Positions 23,301 to 35,917 of a stretch of DNA of 64,000 bases are shown here, one piece after another; position 1 is the first letter of the stretch; every line of letters starts with the position of its first letter. Source of the stretch: Inonotus obliquus (lineage: Eukaryota; Basidiomycota; Agaricomycetes; Hymenochaetales; Hymenochaetaceae); the NCBI GenBank assembly GCA_032164295.1, contig JAJHTX010000005.1, positions 496,001-560,000 on the forward strand, in the 5' to 3' direction. The notes under the pieces were generated by a model. It ran no database searches. It was not told the origin of the DNA and was given only the letters and a program-made list of their open reading frames with translations. The position numbers were made by a program, and so were the translations under genes.

Positions 23301-25665
23301 CTCATGTCATCCATAGCCCTTCGATAAGGAGATATCGTCCTTCATGTGGGCCGCATACAGGCTGGCCAGCGTATTTTCATATCCCATGTCGCAGAGCGCG
23401 CCTCAGATATATTTGTCTGCTATATCACTATGGAGCGGTGAATCGCGGGTGGCAGATCATTACTCATGGAAGTATCCGTCCGTGTCAGTACATCGCTATG
23501 GGTCGAAACCACCTGCGCAGTGTATTAAAGTCATCCGGGGACATAAAGACACCGTCAATTCAGTCGATTTCTCGCCAGACGGAAAACGAGTCGTGTCTGG
23601 TTCGTACGATGATACGGTCCGCATTTGGGACGCAGACACGGGCGAGCTCGTCTTGGGGCCGCTTGTGGGACATACAGGCTGGGTCACATCAGTTGCATTC
23701 TCTCCGGATGGCAAGTACGTTGTCTCCGGTTCGAATGATAAGACGATCCGCATTTGGAGCGCTGTGAGCGGTGAGCTCGTCTGTGGTCCGATCAAGGGAC
23801 ACAAGGACAACGTTAATTCCGTCGCATTCTCCCCGGATGGGAATCGAGTCGTGTCTGGCTCCAGCGATCTTACTATCTGCGTTTGGGATGCAAACACCGG
23901 AGAGCTCATCTCCGGTCCGTTCGAGGGACATACAGGGGCCATTAATGCAGTCTCATTCTCGTCAGACGGGAAGCGCGTTGTATCCGGTTCCGCTGATAAA
24001 ACAATCCGCGTCTGGGATGCTGGCAGTGGCATACTCATCTCAGGCCCATTCGAAGGACACACGGGCGAGGTGAATTCGGTTGCGTTCTCGCGAGACGGAA
24101 TGCGAGTTATCTCTGGTTCCGACGATAAGACGGTTCGTGTCTGGAACTTAGAGAGTCGTGAACTCATCAAGATGTTCGAGGGTCATACAGACGCGGTCTC
24201 GTCCGTGGCATTCTCGGTTGATGGGAAACGGGTCGTATCTGGCTCTGGGGATAAGACGGTCATCTGGGACTCCGACACCGGAGAACTCGTCGCGGGTCCT
24301 TTTAAGGGACATACAGGCCGGGTCAGATCAGTCGCATTTTCGCAGGATGGGAAGCGGGTTGTCTCTGGCTCGCTCGATGACACAGTCCGTATCTGGGATG
24401 CTGACAGTGGCCCGGCACTCCCCGACCCATTGGAGGAGCAAGAATCTCCAGCGATATTAGTTGGTTTCGCGGCAAATGGGAAACGAGCTGTCTCTCGCCT
24501 TCTCAGTCGGAAGTTCTGCGTTTGGGACACGGACACCGGCGAACTCGTCTCGGATCCGTTTGAGGGAAGCTCAAGCATGGTCACTTCAGTCGCGCTCTCA
24601 CCAGACGGCGGACTCGTTGCGTCAGGATCCGGCGATGGGATGGTTCGTGTCTGGAATACCAGCAGCGGCGAGCTCGTGTCTGGTCCACTTGAGGGGCACG
24701 TAGACGGGGTCTGGTTAGTTGCGTTCTCCTCGGATGGAAACAAAGTAGTGTCTGGTTCTTCCGATAATACGGTCCGCATTTGGAATGTAGAGAGTGGTGT
24801 GCTCGTTTCGGACCCTCTTCGGGGACACACAGGCTGGGTCAGATCAGCTGCATTCTCGGCAGATGGCAATCTCGTTGTTTCTGGTTCTGACGATATGACG
24901 ATTCGCATATGGAGCGCCATCAGTGGGGAGCTTGTCGCCGGTCCATTTCAAGGGCATGAAGGCTTTGTGACGTCTGTCGCATTCTCGCCGGATGGGGAGA
25001 AAGTCATCTCTGGTTCTGCTGATGGGACAATTCGAATCTGGAATGTCGACACTGGCGAGGTCGTCTCCGGTCCGTTCAAAGGACACATGGGCCCAGTTAA
25101 TTCGGTTGCGTTCTCTCCGGATGGGAAACGAGTTGTCTCTGGTTCCATAGATAAGACGATCCGCATTTGGGATGCGGTCAGCGGCGAACTCATCTCGACT
25201 TTCTACGGGCACAAGGGTGAAGTACTGCCAGTCGCATTTTCTCCCGACGGAAGGTACGTTTACTCTGGTTCTGCGGATGGAACGATTCGCAAGTGGGACG
25301 TAGGTAGTGGTGAAGAAGTACATGAACGTGCCTCGCAGGATTTGAATAGCAACTTGGCCGCCTCACCCGCAGCCCTCGGCAAAATGTCTATAGCAATCAG
25401 AGACGGAGAGGCCTTGGGCCTGGACTCGTCAGGAAAACGACTGGCTTCAAACTGGACGATGGAGGATGATGGCTGGGTAGTTTCCGATCGGGGTGAATTG
25501 CTTACTTGGGTGCCAGAAGATATGCGAAGGACCCTTGGGGGAGGTCGTCATTTATCTGTTTTTGGTCCAGATTGTCAGTTCTCAACAAGACTGGATTTCT
25601 CGAACGCGCCTGTGGGAGAAGGCTGGTCCAAGGGTTTCCCTCGACGGGAGCGAAGTATAGTATAG
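20333..25665 (+). CDS. NLR3: C2-NACHT-WD40 STAND receptor
   Basis: Nine exons join in frame to about 1634 residues: 20333-20363, 20415-20550, 20606-20730, 20783-21033, 21089-21139, 21195-21393, 21443-21565, 21628-23267 and 23317-25665. C2-like domain (VIRITDIPRRSKDAKLYVKI, then DDLLGRTEVSVAQLLQES), helical region, NACHT with GAAGSGKST and VIILDALDES, 14 WD40 repeats, and tail DGWVVSDRGELLTWVPEDM. The intron that splits the linker in NLR2 is open in frame here, so 21628-23267 may be one exon; alternatively 21691-21736 is spliced out using an aacag acceptor. Both give an intact protein. The first intron is also open in this copy, but I kept it because NLR1 and NLR2 require it. The C2 and helical parts diverge most from the other two genes. 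Confidence 0.9.
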
Positions 25666-27330
25666 CTTAGCGCTGTCGGACAGCGAGGTTCTCAGACCAT
25701 CTACCTAGAACGTAAATTATGTGATTTTTCTTCACAGTCGATAATGTGCATTTTAATCCTGAGTTACCTGGAACCTGAAATTTAATCTGCTTACTCCTAT
25801 TGATCCATCGCTCCGAACCCTGCAAAGTTGCCACGGATATATAAATTTGCTTCCAGATCAGATCACAAGTTGTTCATGCCTTTCTGCGCGCCCTCAATGG
25901 TGATGGACCGCAACAAGAATTGATCCTATCCTAAGCAGCAATATTTCTATCTTCCAAGCTCAACCAATAATTTGAGTGATAAGTCGAGTTCGGTTAACAT
26001 GTTTTTCATTGTTGTTGTAGTTCTAATAATGATCTAACATGTCTCACGTAAAGTTATAAGACGATAAGAATTGGGGTAAGTTGACTCAAAGAAGAGAAAA
26101 AGTAGAGGGGAGCATCGATAAGTATAAAAATGAGCCACAATGAGTTGTCCTAGGCACGGACAGGGAGTAAGGTGTGATCCGTTCACAACGACGTAGATAG
26201 AGAAAATCAAGCTGAGGAAGTCCGAGAGTAGCTTGGAGATTATTCGAATCGGAATGGCGGGCAAGATAGGAATCTGGAGTAGACTGAGTAGACTGAGTAG
26301 ACTGGAGGCATCATACTATTACTATTAGCAACCACTGTCCTCTAGATGCAAGGCGAATAATACAAGAGAGATTCATTCGCATCCCCGAAGTTCTGTCCGG
26401 ATATCAGTCTAACTCGGTCCTCAATCCGAGAAGTAAAAGATCGATATTCGAGACTGGGATTTCGGTGAGATACATAGGAAGTCATTTCAGCATCGAGCAC
26501 GTCCGCTTACGGTTCAGAACACTGAACAGCCGCAGGCAATAACTCCCATTCTTGTGTGGATGAAACTCTGTGAAGGAGGTCAGAAGTGTGTTTGAGGCAG
26601 ATCATGCGTAGTATCTCAATGTTATTTATTGATGCGTTTCTTAATAGAATGTCCTGCACCAAATGAATGATTATGCATAATTGTCTTCAATAACCCTCCA
26701 GATACACCGGCATGACAGATAACTGCCATTTTATTCGGGAGTCGTAGCAACATGTTCTCTGGATCATCAACCATCTACGCGTTGATATTCCATTGGCTCG
26801 TCTGAGAGATTTTGTCTAGGTAGGTGGCGGGAAGATGTTAAAATAAAACATCAGCGAGTGCCCTAGGTGGCCATTCTGATGCACCCGAGGATTCGGTCGC
26901 GTTGAACAGGAAGAGACGGGTAATTTGTACAACTCAGTTTCAGATGCGATCCCTGCTGCTGACTTCCCGTGAATGCGACGGAGAAATAGAGGTTGAGATT
27001 GAACGAAGGTTTGCAGGATGAGGAGGCGTATGTACAATGGCTCCGCTTTCAGCGCACTTGATTATGTCATGTACACTATTACATAACCAACCCTTCTCTC
27101 GAATTTCACTCACTCGAACTGCTAGATAGACATCGACTGCTCTTCATGCATGAGTCCAAGTGCTGCCGCATAAATGTCGTGAGGCCCCTCGTAACTACGC
27201 TCGCGTCCGTCCAAGCACAAACAGAGAAGCACGGGACAAGCGGCGAACGTAAGGCTGGAGAACGCCTATTGAACATCTGACGCTGTCGACACTGGGTTCT
27301 GACCGCCTCCCAGCCATCCGTCGGAGGACC
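25666..27330. repeat. Gutted fourth array unit
   Basis: Carries the 3' flank blocks of an NLR unit (F at 25666-26410, G at 26461-26560, S at 26640-27090). At 27215-27270 is a short remnant of the block that precedes NLR1 and NLR2 (agaagcacggga- and ctggagaac-like words). There is no NLR or CCDC174 sequence between them. A 9-base unit, agtagactg, is repeated three times at 26276-26306; the other units carry it once. Confidence 0.65.
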
Positions 27331-27551
27331 CAGCACTGTCTTCGTGTAGCATAGAATGCGAGGGCTTGGGGATTTTGAGGCTTTTGAATACTCTGTGTGG
27401 TTATCATAGTACTGTATTTGTATCTATTTGGTTGATTGTTAATCTCATGGGAGATTCGAAAATTCACGTGAAAATTCCCAGATGCTATAACACCGGAGGA
27501 CAGCGATTCCCGACGACCATCCTTCGCGTCGTCTTCAACGTTGAACACGCA

Positions 27552-30500
27552 ATGTCGTTATCATTTCAGGGACATACAGTTGTCGTAACAGGCGCAGGAG
27601 GTGGCCTTGGAAAAGCGTTAGCTACTGCTCTATAATTGTCGAGGAAGAAACTCTTGCTGAATGTACTATAGGTATTCATTGCTCTTCGCGTCTCGAGGCG
27701 CGAACGTTGTCGTGAACGATGTAAGCAAAGATGCAGCGCAGAAGGTCGTGGACGAGATCACAAGAGGTACGTGTCAAGCCCGTCTAGGAACAAAAATGGA
27801 CCTGACGATGACGCCGGTATCATCCATTAGCTGGTGGAAAGGCGGTAGTCAACACGTCCTCCGTTGCCGACGGCGAAGCGGTGATAAAGTCTGCGCTCGA
27901 TTCGTTTGGCGGAATCACAATTCTCATCAACAATGCGGGCGTCCTACGGGACAAAGCCTTCAAGAATATGTCCGATTCCGACTGGGACCTCGTCACGCTT
28001 GTACACCTCAAGGGCGCATACGCATGTACGAAAGCTGCATGGCCGATTTTTCGCAAGCAGAAGTTCGGACGAATCATCAATACTGCGAGTGCCGCTGGGT
28101 TGTACGGGAATGTTGGACAAGCAAACTATAGTGCCGCGAAGATGGGTCTCGCCACTTTCTCACGGACGCTCTCGGTCGAAGGAGCGAAGTACAACATCCG
28201 AGCAACCACTATCGCTCCAATGGCAGCAAGTAAAATGACAGAGACTATCATGCCGCCTGACATGCTTTCTGGCTTGAAGCCAGAGTTCGTCGCACCTTTT
28301 GTTGCGGCGCTTGTACATCCCGACTCGCCTGATGCCGCGGGCCGTTGCTTTGAAGTCGGAGCAGGATTCGTGGCGGAAATTCGTTGGGAGAGGAGTAAAG
28401 GTGCCATCTTCCGTGTTGATTCTTCGTTTACCCCTTCAGCGGTCAAGCAACGCTGGGCACAAATTACCGACTTTACAAATGCGGATCATCCGAGAAACAT
28501 GAGAGAAGATGATCCGATTGTAATTCTGTTCTCTGAATTTGTCTCACCAACTGCTCATCCTCCTTTGATGTAGGCCAGGCTTAAGCAAGCCATAAGTTTG
28601 ACTGACCCGAATCCGCAGTCCGATCCGGAAGTCCGTTTTGACGGTAAGACAGTCATAATCACTGGTTCAGGTGCGGGCCTTGGGCGAGCCTATGCGCATA
28701 TGTACTCAAGACTCGGTGCAAATGTCGTCATTAACGATGTTAGTGAAAAGCATGCTAATGCTGTCGTTGATGAGATCCGAAGCGGTATTTATTGACTAAT
28801 CTCTTCCTAGCGATTAATACTGAAGTCTATTTACTAGCTGGAGGAAAGGCAGTTCCGGCGGTCTCCTCTGTCGAGGATGGCGAATCAATTGTCAGGGCTG
28901 CCATTGAGGCATTTGGAACGGTCCATGTTCTCGTCGCAAACGCTGGTATTCTCCGCGACAGATCATTCACAGCAATGAGTGAGCAGGAGTGGGACGCTGT
29001 CATCGCTGTACATCTGAGGTGCGATAAAACGCTCTTATCTGTCTTTTAATTGTTAACCCGAACTTTTGCAGGGGAACGTACAAGTGCGCGAAAGCTGTTT
29101 GGCCCGTCTTCCAGAAACAGAAATACGGTCGAATTGTGACAACATGCTCTCAAGTTGGTATTTGTGAGTTGTTATCTACCGTTTGAGATGCTCGGTGCTA
29201 ATTCATTGCAGACGGAAACTTCGGACAGGCTAATGTACGTCTCACCCTGCCTAACAATACTATTTTTTATATCCTGAAACGTCCGGACTGGTAGTATTCA
29301 ACGGCAAAAGCGGCCATTCTCGGTCTCTCGCGAACTCTTGCACTTGAGGGGAGCAGATACAATATCCTCGTGAATTGCATTGCTCCATCGGCCGGGACAG
29401 CGATGACTAGCACAATCTGGTTCGTTTATTATTCAGCCGATTAGAAAGTGACAAGCTCACTGACATGCAAATAGGCCGAAGGAGATGGTCGAGGCGTTTA
29501 AGGTAAACCCTAACTTCCATGCTTTGAGCCTCACCTGACGATTGAAGCATAGCCGGATTACGTCGCGCCAGTCGTTGGCTATCTCACGAGCGAAGGTCAG
29601 TACATGTTCTGTATCTGGCATAAGTGAGGTTTTTGAGCTTTTTGTAGCCAACGAAGAGGTCAGCGGGAGTCTGTTCGAAATCTCAGGTGGCTGGGCTGCT
29701 CAGACTCGCTGGCAACGCGCGGGAGGATATGGTTTCCCTGTGAATAAGCCCTTGACACCCGAGGCGATCCTTGAGAAATGGAGTGTCTTTACCAACTTCG
29801 GTACGTGCAATTCCACTTAGGATGGCGACTGCAATTCTAACGACGCCGGTAGATGATGGTAGGTCGACGTATCCAACAACAACCACGGAAGCAATTCAAC
29901 AAGTAAACATTAGTTGTGAACCCTATCCCGTTGTCCTGCTCATTATTGTTTCAGATCATCGAGAACTTCGGAAACGACGGTTCCTCCAACTCATCTGAAT
30001 CTAGTCCACACTCTGATCCAGAAGACTCCGAGCTCGTCGCAAATGCGAAGAAGGAGGTATTCGATCCCACCGAGTTCTCGTACACTGATCGCGATGTCAT
30101 CCTCTACAACCTCGGCATCGGTGCAGAGGCGACAGAACTGCAGTGGGTATACGAGAATCACGATGCATTCTCTGCACTCCCAACGTTTGGCGTTATACCT
30201 CAGTTCGCTGCGAGCTCCGGAATTCCTTTGGATTGGTTGCCGAACTTCAATCCTGTGCGTTTCCTTACTTGCCATTGTTTTTTTTGCTGCAGTTTGTCGC
30301 TAAGCTGGTCTGTACACAGGCGAAGCTGCTCCACGGCGAACAGTACCTGGCAATCAAGGGCCCAATACCGACGAGCGGGACGCTTATCAACAAGGCAAGG
30401 TCAGTCGGTGATCTCTAGCCTCATGACGCTTATCAGAGTCACTTACATCTAATATCAATATGATTCACAGACTGCTTGAAGTACTCGACAAGGGCAAAGC

Positions 30501-31502
30501 GGCAGCTGTAACGTCAATAGTTGAGACAACTGATGCGGCAACTGGTAAAGTTATTTTCGAGAATCAGTCTACAGTATTCATCAGAGGAAGCGGTGGCTTC
30601 GGAGGAAAGAAATCTGGATCAGGTGATTTGACTGTTCCCGCTTTGATTCATATCAACTAGTTTACTAATGGATGTCGGTTTGAACAATCAGACCGAGGAG
30701 CAGCTACGGCACCGAATGCGCCCCCTAAACGCGCGCCCGATGCAGTGCTAGAGGAAAAGACCATCTCATCACAGGCAGCGCTTTATCGGTGAGTTTTTTC
30801 ATTCTTCGTTGCTTCGGGATAGGACTTCGGCTTCCCATTCCCAGGCTTCGTCAATTACATGAGCTGATTCTTGTCTGTTCGATGCAGCCTGAGCGGGGAT
30901 CCGAATCCTTTACATGTGCGTCTTTCGTAACCGCCTTGACGCCGTCATGTATGCCTAATGCAAGTATGATTTGTCCTAGATCCTTCCGGAGTTTGCTGCT
31001 ATCGGAGGGTTTGACAAGCCTATACTACATGGTGCGTGATATCTGCTATACACTCCATCACGCGGTTCGCTACTAATACCTAAAAAAATCCCTATCTGAA
31101 AACGTCCGGGATTTTGTGCCATTGGAAATGTGTAGGGCTATGCTCGATGGGCATCTCCGGCAAGCATGTACTCAAGACTTTTGGCCCCTATGATGATATC
31201 AAAGTTCGGTATGTAGCATAACCCATTTATCCCATCATGCTGCCGATTGATAGTGTCGCATTCTGATCCATCTTTCATCTAGTTTCGCCGGAGTAGTTTA
31301 CCCAGGAGAGACACTCGTCACGGAGATGTGGAAGGAAGGGAACAAAGTTATCTTCAGTACGTTTCTTAACTTTTGTGGGGAGAAGTTGGTTACTGATAAT
31401 ACTGGACTGGTAGCTACGAAAGTTAAGGAACGCGGGACCACCGTCCTTGCCGCTGCTGGTGCAACTCTTTCTGCATCCGGATCCAACAAGGCGAAGCTAT
31501 AA
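27552..31502 (+). CDS. FOX2: Peroxisomal multifunctional beta-oxidation enzyme (hydratase/dehydrogenase)
   Basis: Twenty-one exons from 27552 to 31502 join in frame to about 902 residues, normal for fungal FOX2. There are two short-chain dehydrogenase domains in tandem. The first has the NAD-binding GAGGGLGKA and catalytic YSAAK. The second has [11 protein letters not shown] and YSTAK, with NNAG and VANAG motifs respectively. A C-terminal MaoC-like hot-dog hydratase follows, with the hydratase motif around GDPNPLHILPEFA and GFDKPILHG. The protein ends NKAKL, a type 1 peroxisomal targeting signal. The family carries out the second and third steps of fatty-acid beta-oxidation with D-specific stereochemistry. 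Several exons are very short (23, 28, 28 and 43 nt). The acceptor before 30319 is ambiguous: 30291 also keeps frame and would add nine residues. The start at 27552 gives a canonical N-terminus. Confidence 0.95.
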
Positions 31503-32487
31503 CATCCGCACCGCATTATTGGGCACCATTTTCCTGGATTGTCTTTTATTGTAAGCCTTGATTACATATACATTCCATGCATGCACATGTTGTATCGTTA
31601 TTCTTGAAATGAAATCGGAACGGTGAATTTTTCTCTATTCTGTTTCATGTTATCGTTGGCAGTGGATGACCCAGAGATCGGTGAAGTATTGAAAGGAAAG
31701 AATTTTATCGATCATTCTGAATTTTGAAAACCACCTGCGCTAAAACTCTAATAAAATACTGCACCGCAACAAGCGAGGAGATATCAGACACATGGACATT
31801 GTCTGTATCTACAGCCTCTGAAAGTAAGAGAATAGAATTTGGAATTATCCGCAATGTAGCGATGACGACCCGTAATAACGGTAAATGGAGCTAGAGCTAG
31901 AAGATTGGAAGCAGGATTTGAGTACTCCATGTATCATGTCATGGAACTTTCCGTCTACTTGCACCGGGTCATATCGCTACATGTTGGAATATCCGGAATC
32001 TAAGGCAAACCGAGTTCCGAAAGTCGAATAGGTGGAGGCAGAAACAAAGCAGTAGGAAGGAAAGAGAGAACAAAGGCGGTGTGAATTGGGGGTGCGGTGG
32101 CGCAAGGAAAGAAGGTAAGAGAGGATTAAATCGTTTATGAAAAGTGGGAAGCTAACAAGGAAAATACGGAACGTTTGAACGGAGTACTGGAGGGGTATCG
32201 TTTGGAAACATCGCTGGGAGTATAGTAGCTGAAGGTCCGAAGGAACTCGAAAGGAATGTGAAGACCGAAAACGAACGAAATGAACGTAATCACTATACCA
32301 TGAGTTTTTCTGAAGTCTATTGGATTCTTGACTTCATCTTGGGAGTCAGCCAGGGAGAAATTCATGTGTTATTGACGCCCTTGATTCTTCGCACTGTGAC
32401 TCAGGTCATATGTTTTAATATTATTACGCGCCGGCTGTTGTACGCGTGTTGTTGGCGCCTGTGTTGTAAGGCGTGTTTGTCGTGTCC
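31503..32487. other. Convergent intergenic region FOX2/VCX1
   Basis: About 1 kb between two converging genes. No long or conserved-looking frame and no RNA gene is seen. It presumably holds both 3' untranslated regions. Confidence 0.5.
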
Positions 32488-35400
32488 TTACGTGCATGTA
32501 CTAAAGACGGACGAGATCGTACTGTGAATTAAATAAGGGAAAAGAAAAGCATGCGTTAGCAACGAGCCATCTCAAGCAGAGATTGGGGGACAAAAACCAC
32601 GGAATCACGCGGAGAAGGGGAGAAGTTCGGAAATGAAGGAAACGTGAAGGCAATAAGCCTACAAGCACAAGGACGCACCTTCCAGGGTAGAACCAGAATG
32701 ATACAGCGATGATGACATAAAGGCACATGAGGATCATGCCTTCTAACCAGTTGGACTATTGCGTAGTCCCATGGTCAGTCAACGAACGAAGAATGGATGA
32801 GGGACTGTAAGATACCTTCCCGTCTTGAACGACATAGTTCACCGTTAGTACTGCAAGGAATAGTGTCTGTACGCAACATTAGCATTTGACTTCACAGAAA
32901 TAATGGAGAGGAACAGAGTGGTACGCACCACGGACTCAAACGGATCAAAGAGGAGTAACAATGGTTTCCCCAATATCCAAGCGATGACAACCATGAGCCT
33001 GCACCGCACCCACGAGTTATTAGCTTTCTTGCTAAAGCAGTGGAGAAAGAAAACTAACGGAATAACGAAAAGTGCTATTTGCTAAATCGTCAACCGAGTC
33101 ATTAGCACATCTCAATTCCACTCGGTAGAATGATCAATCAACTCACAATGCTTGACCCAACAGCGACTCCAATACTCAGTGTCAACTTATCCTTGACTGA
33201 AACAGTCACAGCTGTAACATGTTCCGCTGCATTACCCACAATGGGCAATAGAATCAATCCAACCCATTCCTTGCTAATTCCGCTCTCAGTAGTAACGCCA
33301 TCGATGCTATCAACGAGAAATTCCGCTGTGATCGCTACGAGCTGTTGGCTTCGTTAGTGAAACCATAAGAAAATAGACGAAATGAGGGAAGGACGTACGA
33401 CTGTCACGACAACCAGTAAAGCAAGACACACCGGGAGACTCAAAGATGGTGTTTCAACGTCATCTTCTTCTTCTTTCTTTGTTGCACCTGTCGTGGTAGT
33501 GGAAGTAGTTCCCCGGTACTCGTTGCTATTTTCCGGAGTTGTACTGCGAACACTTCCATTTGCAGCATGCACATCTCCATTAGCGTGCGCACTGCCTTTC
33601 TCAGTTCCGTTCTCAGTCGGCATCGCTCCTGAATCCAACGTCTCCGGGCCATTCTCAAGATCCAGTCCGGGGTTCTTCTCTGGCCGGAGCCGACGTTTTA
33701 CCTTGTGAATTACTGCCGTAGTTGATACATCTCGATCATGCGGTGTTGATTTGAAGTTGGCCTCATGGTCGTCCTAGACGGAATTCCAGCATATCAATTT
33801 GTCCACCTAGAGAGGATGGAGTTTATTCACCTTGTAGAGGGAAGCATGAGTAAAGAGCTGGAAGACGAGGTACGATACATAGACTTCAGGTATCGGAGAA
33901 AAGATCGTTAGGAGACAACACTCATTCAGGATCCTCAAGGATAAATTACGCACTGAAAAGTAAGATGATTGCAACACCATGGCTCAGTTTCTCAATGTCT
34001 GCGAGCTCCTGGGGGTCCGTCAATGGATCGGTGTCTCCCGCCGCGGAAGGCTGAACGGCGAAATGGAAGGCAGCTGCCGTCGCACATAGCATGATTATTA
34101 TCAATACCAAAATATAACAAACAAGCCAGTCAGTTCAAACAACTGGAATAGCGAACTGAGACGAAGAACACGCACCAGGCATAAGCACGGCAATCACACT
34201 AAGTGTAAGTAACGACGAGTTGATTTGGCTGGCGCCTGTCGCAGTTCAAGTATTGTTGTTGACCAAGGTGCGCAAAGTAGGAGAAGCGCCGAGAGATTCC
34301 GAAGACCGAATGTTTGATTCCGAGCCGAGGGATCGACGCGCACGCCAAGGTGGCCACCAAGAGCACCAAGCAACGGAAGTAATGAGCGCAAAACCCGAGT
34401 GGTGTTCATTTCCAGGAGTGAGTGGAGAATCATGGTTGATCGGCATAGATGGATTTTCGAAGCATGATCGTCGGAGGAACGAGTCGGAAAATACACAAGC
34501 GCCCATGTCAGCGTCAAAAGGATAGATTTAACATATCAAGGAAATCCCGAGTGTGGGGAATCAGGCATATATCAAACAACCAAGAGAAGCGAGATTTTCA
34601 CGCACTAGCACCGAAACCCTGTTCCTGAAATCTCGTACCGCCTGCGAAAAAGCACATTCCAAGTACCAGCACTAATCGGGAAAATCCCGAGCAAAGTCAG
34701 AGGAATCGGTCGCTACAACTCGTGGGAAACGATCTAGCGCACATAGGTTACTCAGAATTGAACCAATCACTATGTAAGAATAGACGTCAGTCAAACATGG
34801 GTGAGAACAATGGAGCGTTGCACGGAGCAACGTTCCATGGAGCAACGAATACCGCTCACAAGATGATTGGACCACTTGGAGCTCGCATTTTACGATAGCT
34901 ATGATCTACGTCACGGATCAGTTGTGGTTCCAGGATAGATCCAGTGACCATACGGTTTGCTAGAAAGGTATAAGGACACTTACGGCTACGATGAGCTCAA
35001 CGCTAAGGTTCGGATAGCGGGCGTCAAAAATAACTCGTGAGCAAACAAGGGGCTTCCCGAACTTCGCGAACTTACGCGTTTCCCTACCGAACAAGCAATG
35101 GAATGGAAGCGTTTGAGTAAGTCCAGAAATGCTACAAGTGGCTGAAACTCACTAATGTGGCATTCATAAGTCCAGCTAGGGTTTGACCAACTCGCATCGA
35201 CATCTCATCCGTTGCGAGGGATAGGAGCTTAATCGAATATCAGAGGTGCATAGGAAGGAGCTGGAGATGAATCAGATGAATTAAGACCTACTTGGGCCAG
35301 TGGGATGATCGCAAGAAATGATGCTGAAAAATAGATGAAATCAGGAAGATCCGCTCGAGGTGGAGACCAATACAACACGCACTGACGAAGATGGCAATGT

Positions 35401-35917
35401 CATTGTGTAAAGCGAAATGCATCGCCCACTGATGCTCTTGTCTGAGAACTGCGCACCAAATCAACGCGGAAAAACACATACTGATACTGGGATGCAAAGC
35501 AGCAGAATATTCAACCCTGTATTTCGACCAACATTAATGTATCATAGTGAACTGTTGAGTGAGGATTAACTCACAAGAGCCGAAAAGGATCTCCTTCAGT
35601 TGGTGAAAGAGACTAGGAGGATGTCCCACGGGCTTAGGAGGCTTAAGATGATTGGACATAATAGTAAACGTCCGCGACCCTTTGCGCTCTCTACTGCCAC
35701 CTTGGAACCACTTTAGGCGGGGTCTGGTAGATGATTCTGTTGCCGTCCGTGTTGGATGTTCGCTGGGGACAGGCTCAGCTGGCTGACCGGGAGGCGGTTC
35801 TGCATGGGTTTGAATAGGATCAGGTTCATTGTATATAGAATCTGTAGGAGTGTGACGATCAACGATGCTATAAGTAATTTTACGGAATGAGGGAAAGGTC
35901 TTACCTCCGAACGGCAT
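32488..35917 (-). CDS. VCX1: Vacuolar Ca2+/H+ exchanger, CAX family
   Basis: Many-exon minus-strand gene; CAX proteins load Ca2+ into the vacuole in exchange for protons. Splicing gives the family path. A hydrophilic N-terminus (about 115 residues, exon 35575-35917) leads into RVGQTLAGLMNATLGNAVEL, IVAIIAIVKCELQ, IGSILSNL, LGMCFFAGGTRFQEQGFGA and SSLLTLSVIAVLMPAAFHF. The second half has AITAEFLVDSIDG, GLILLPIVGNAAEHVTAV, SIGVAVGSSIQIALFV and NYVVQDGKSNWLEGMIL. The two GNA(V/A)E motifs that line the ion path are both present. A long acidic, Thr-rich cytosolic loop separates the halves. An upstream in-frame ATG at 36025 would add 36 residues. The 3' end is a best guess, using a ttcacag acceptor to finish at 32488; an unspliced end at 32501 is possible. 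Confidence 0.88.

Noticed and set aside
32700..32760. tRNA-like look of the segment around ccagttggactattgcg
   Set aside because: It is part of the 3' coding region and last introns of the VCX1 gene (SNWLEGMILMCLY) and lacks a full cloverleaf.
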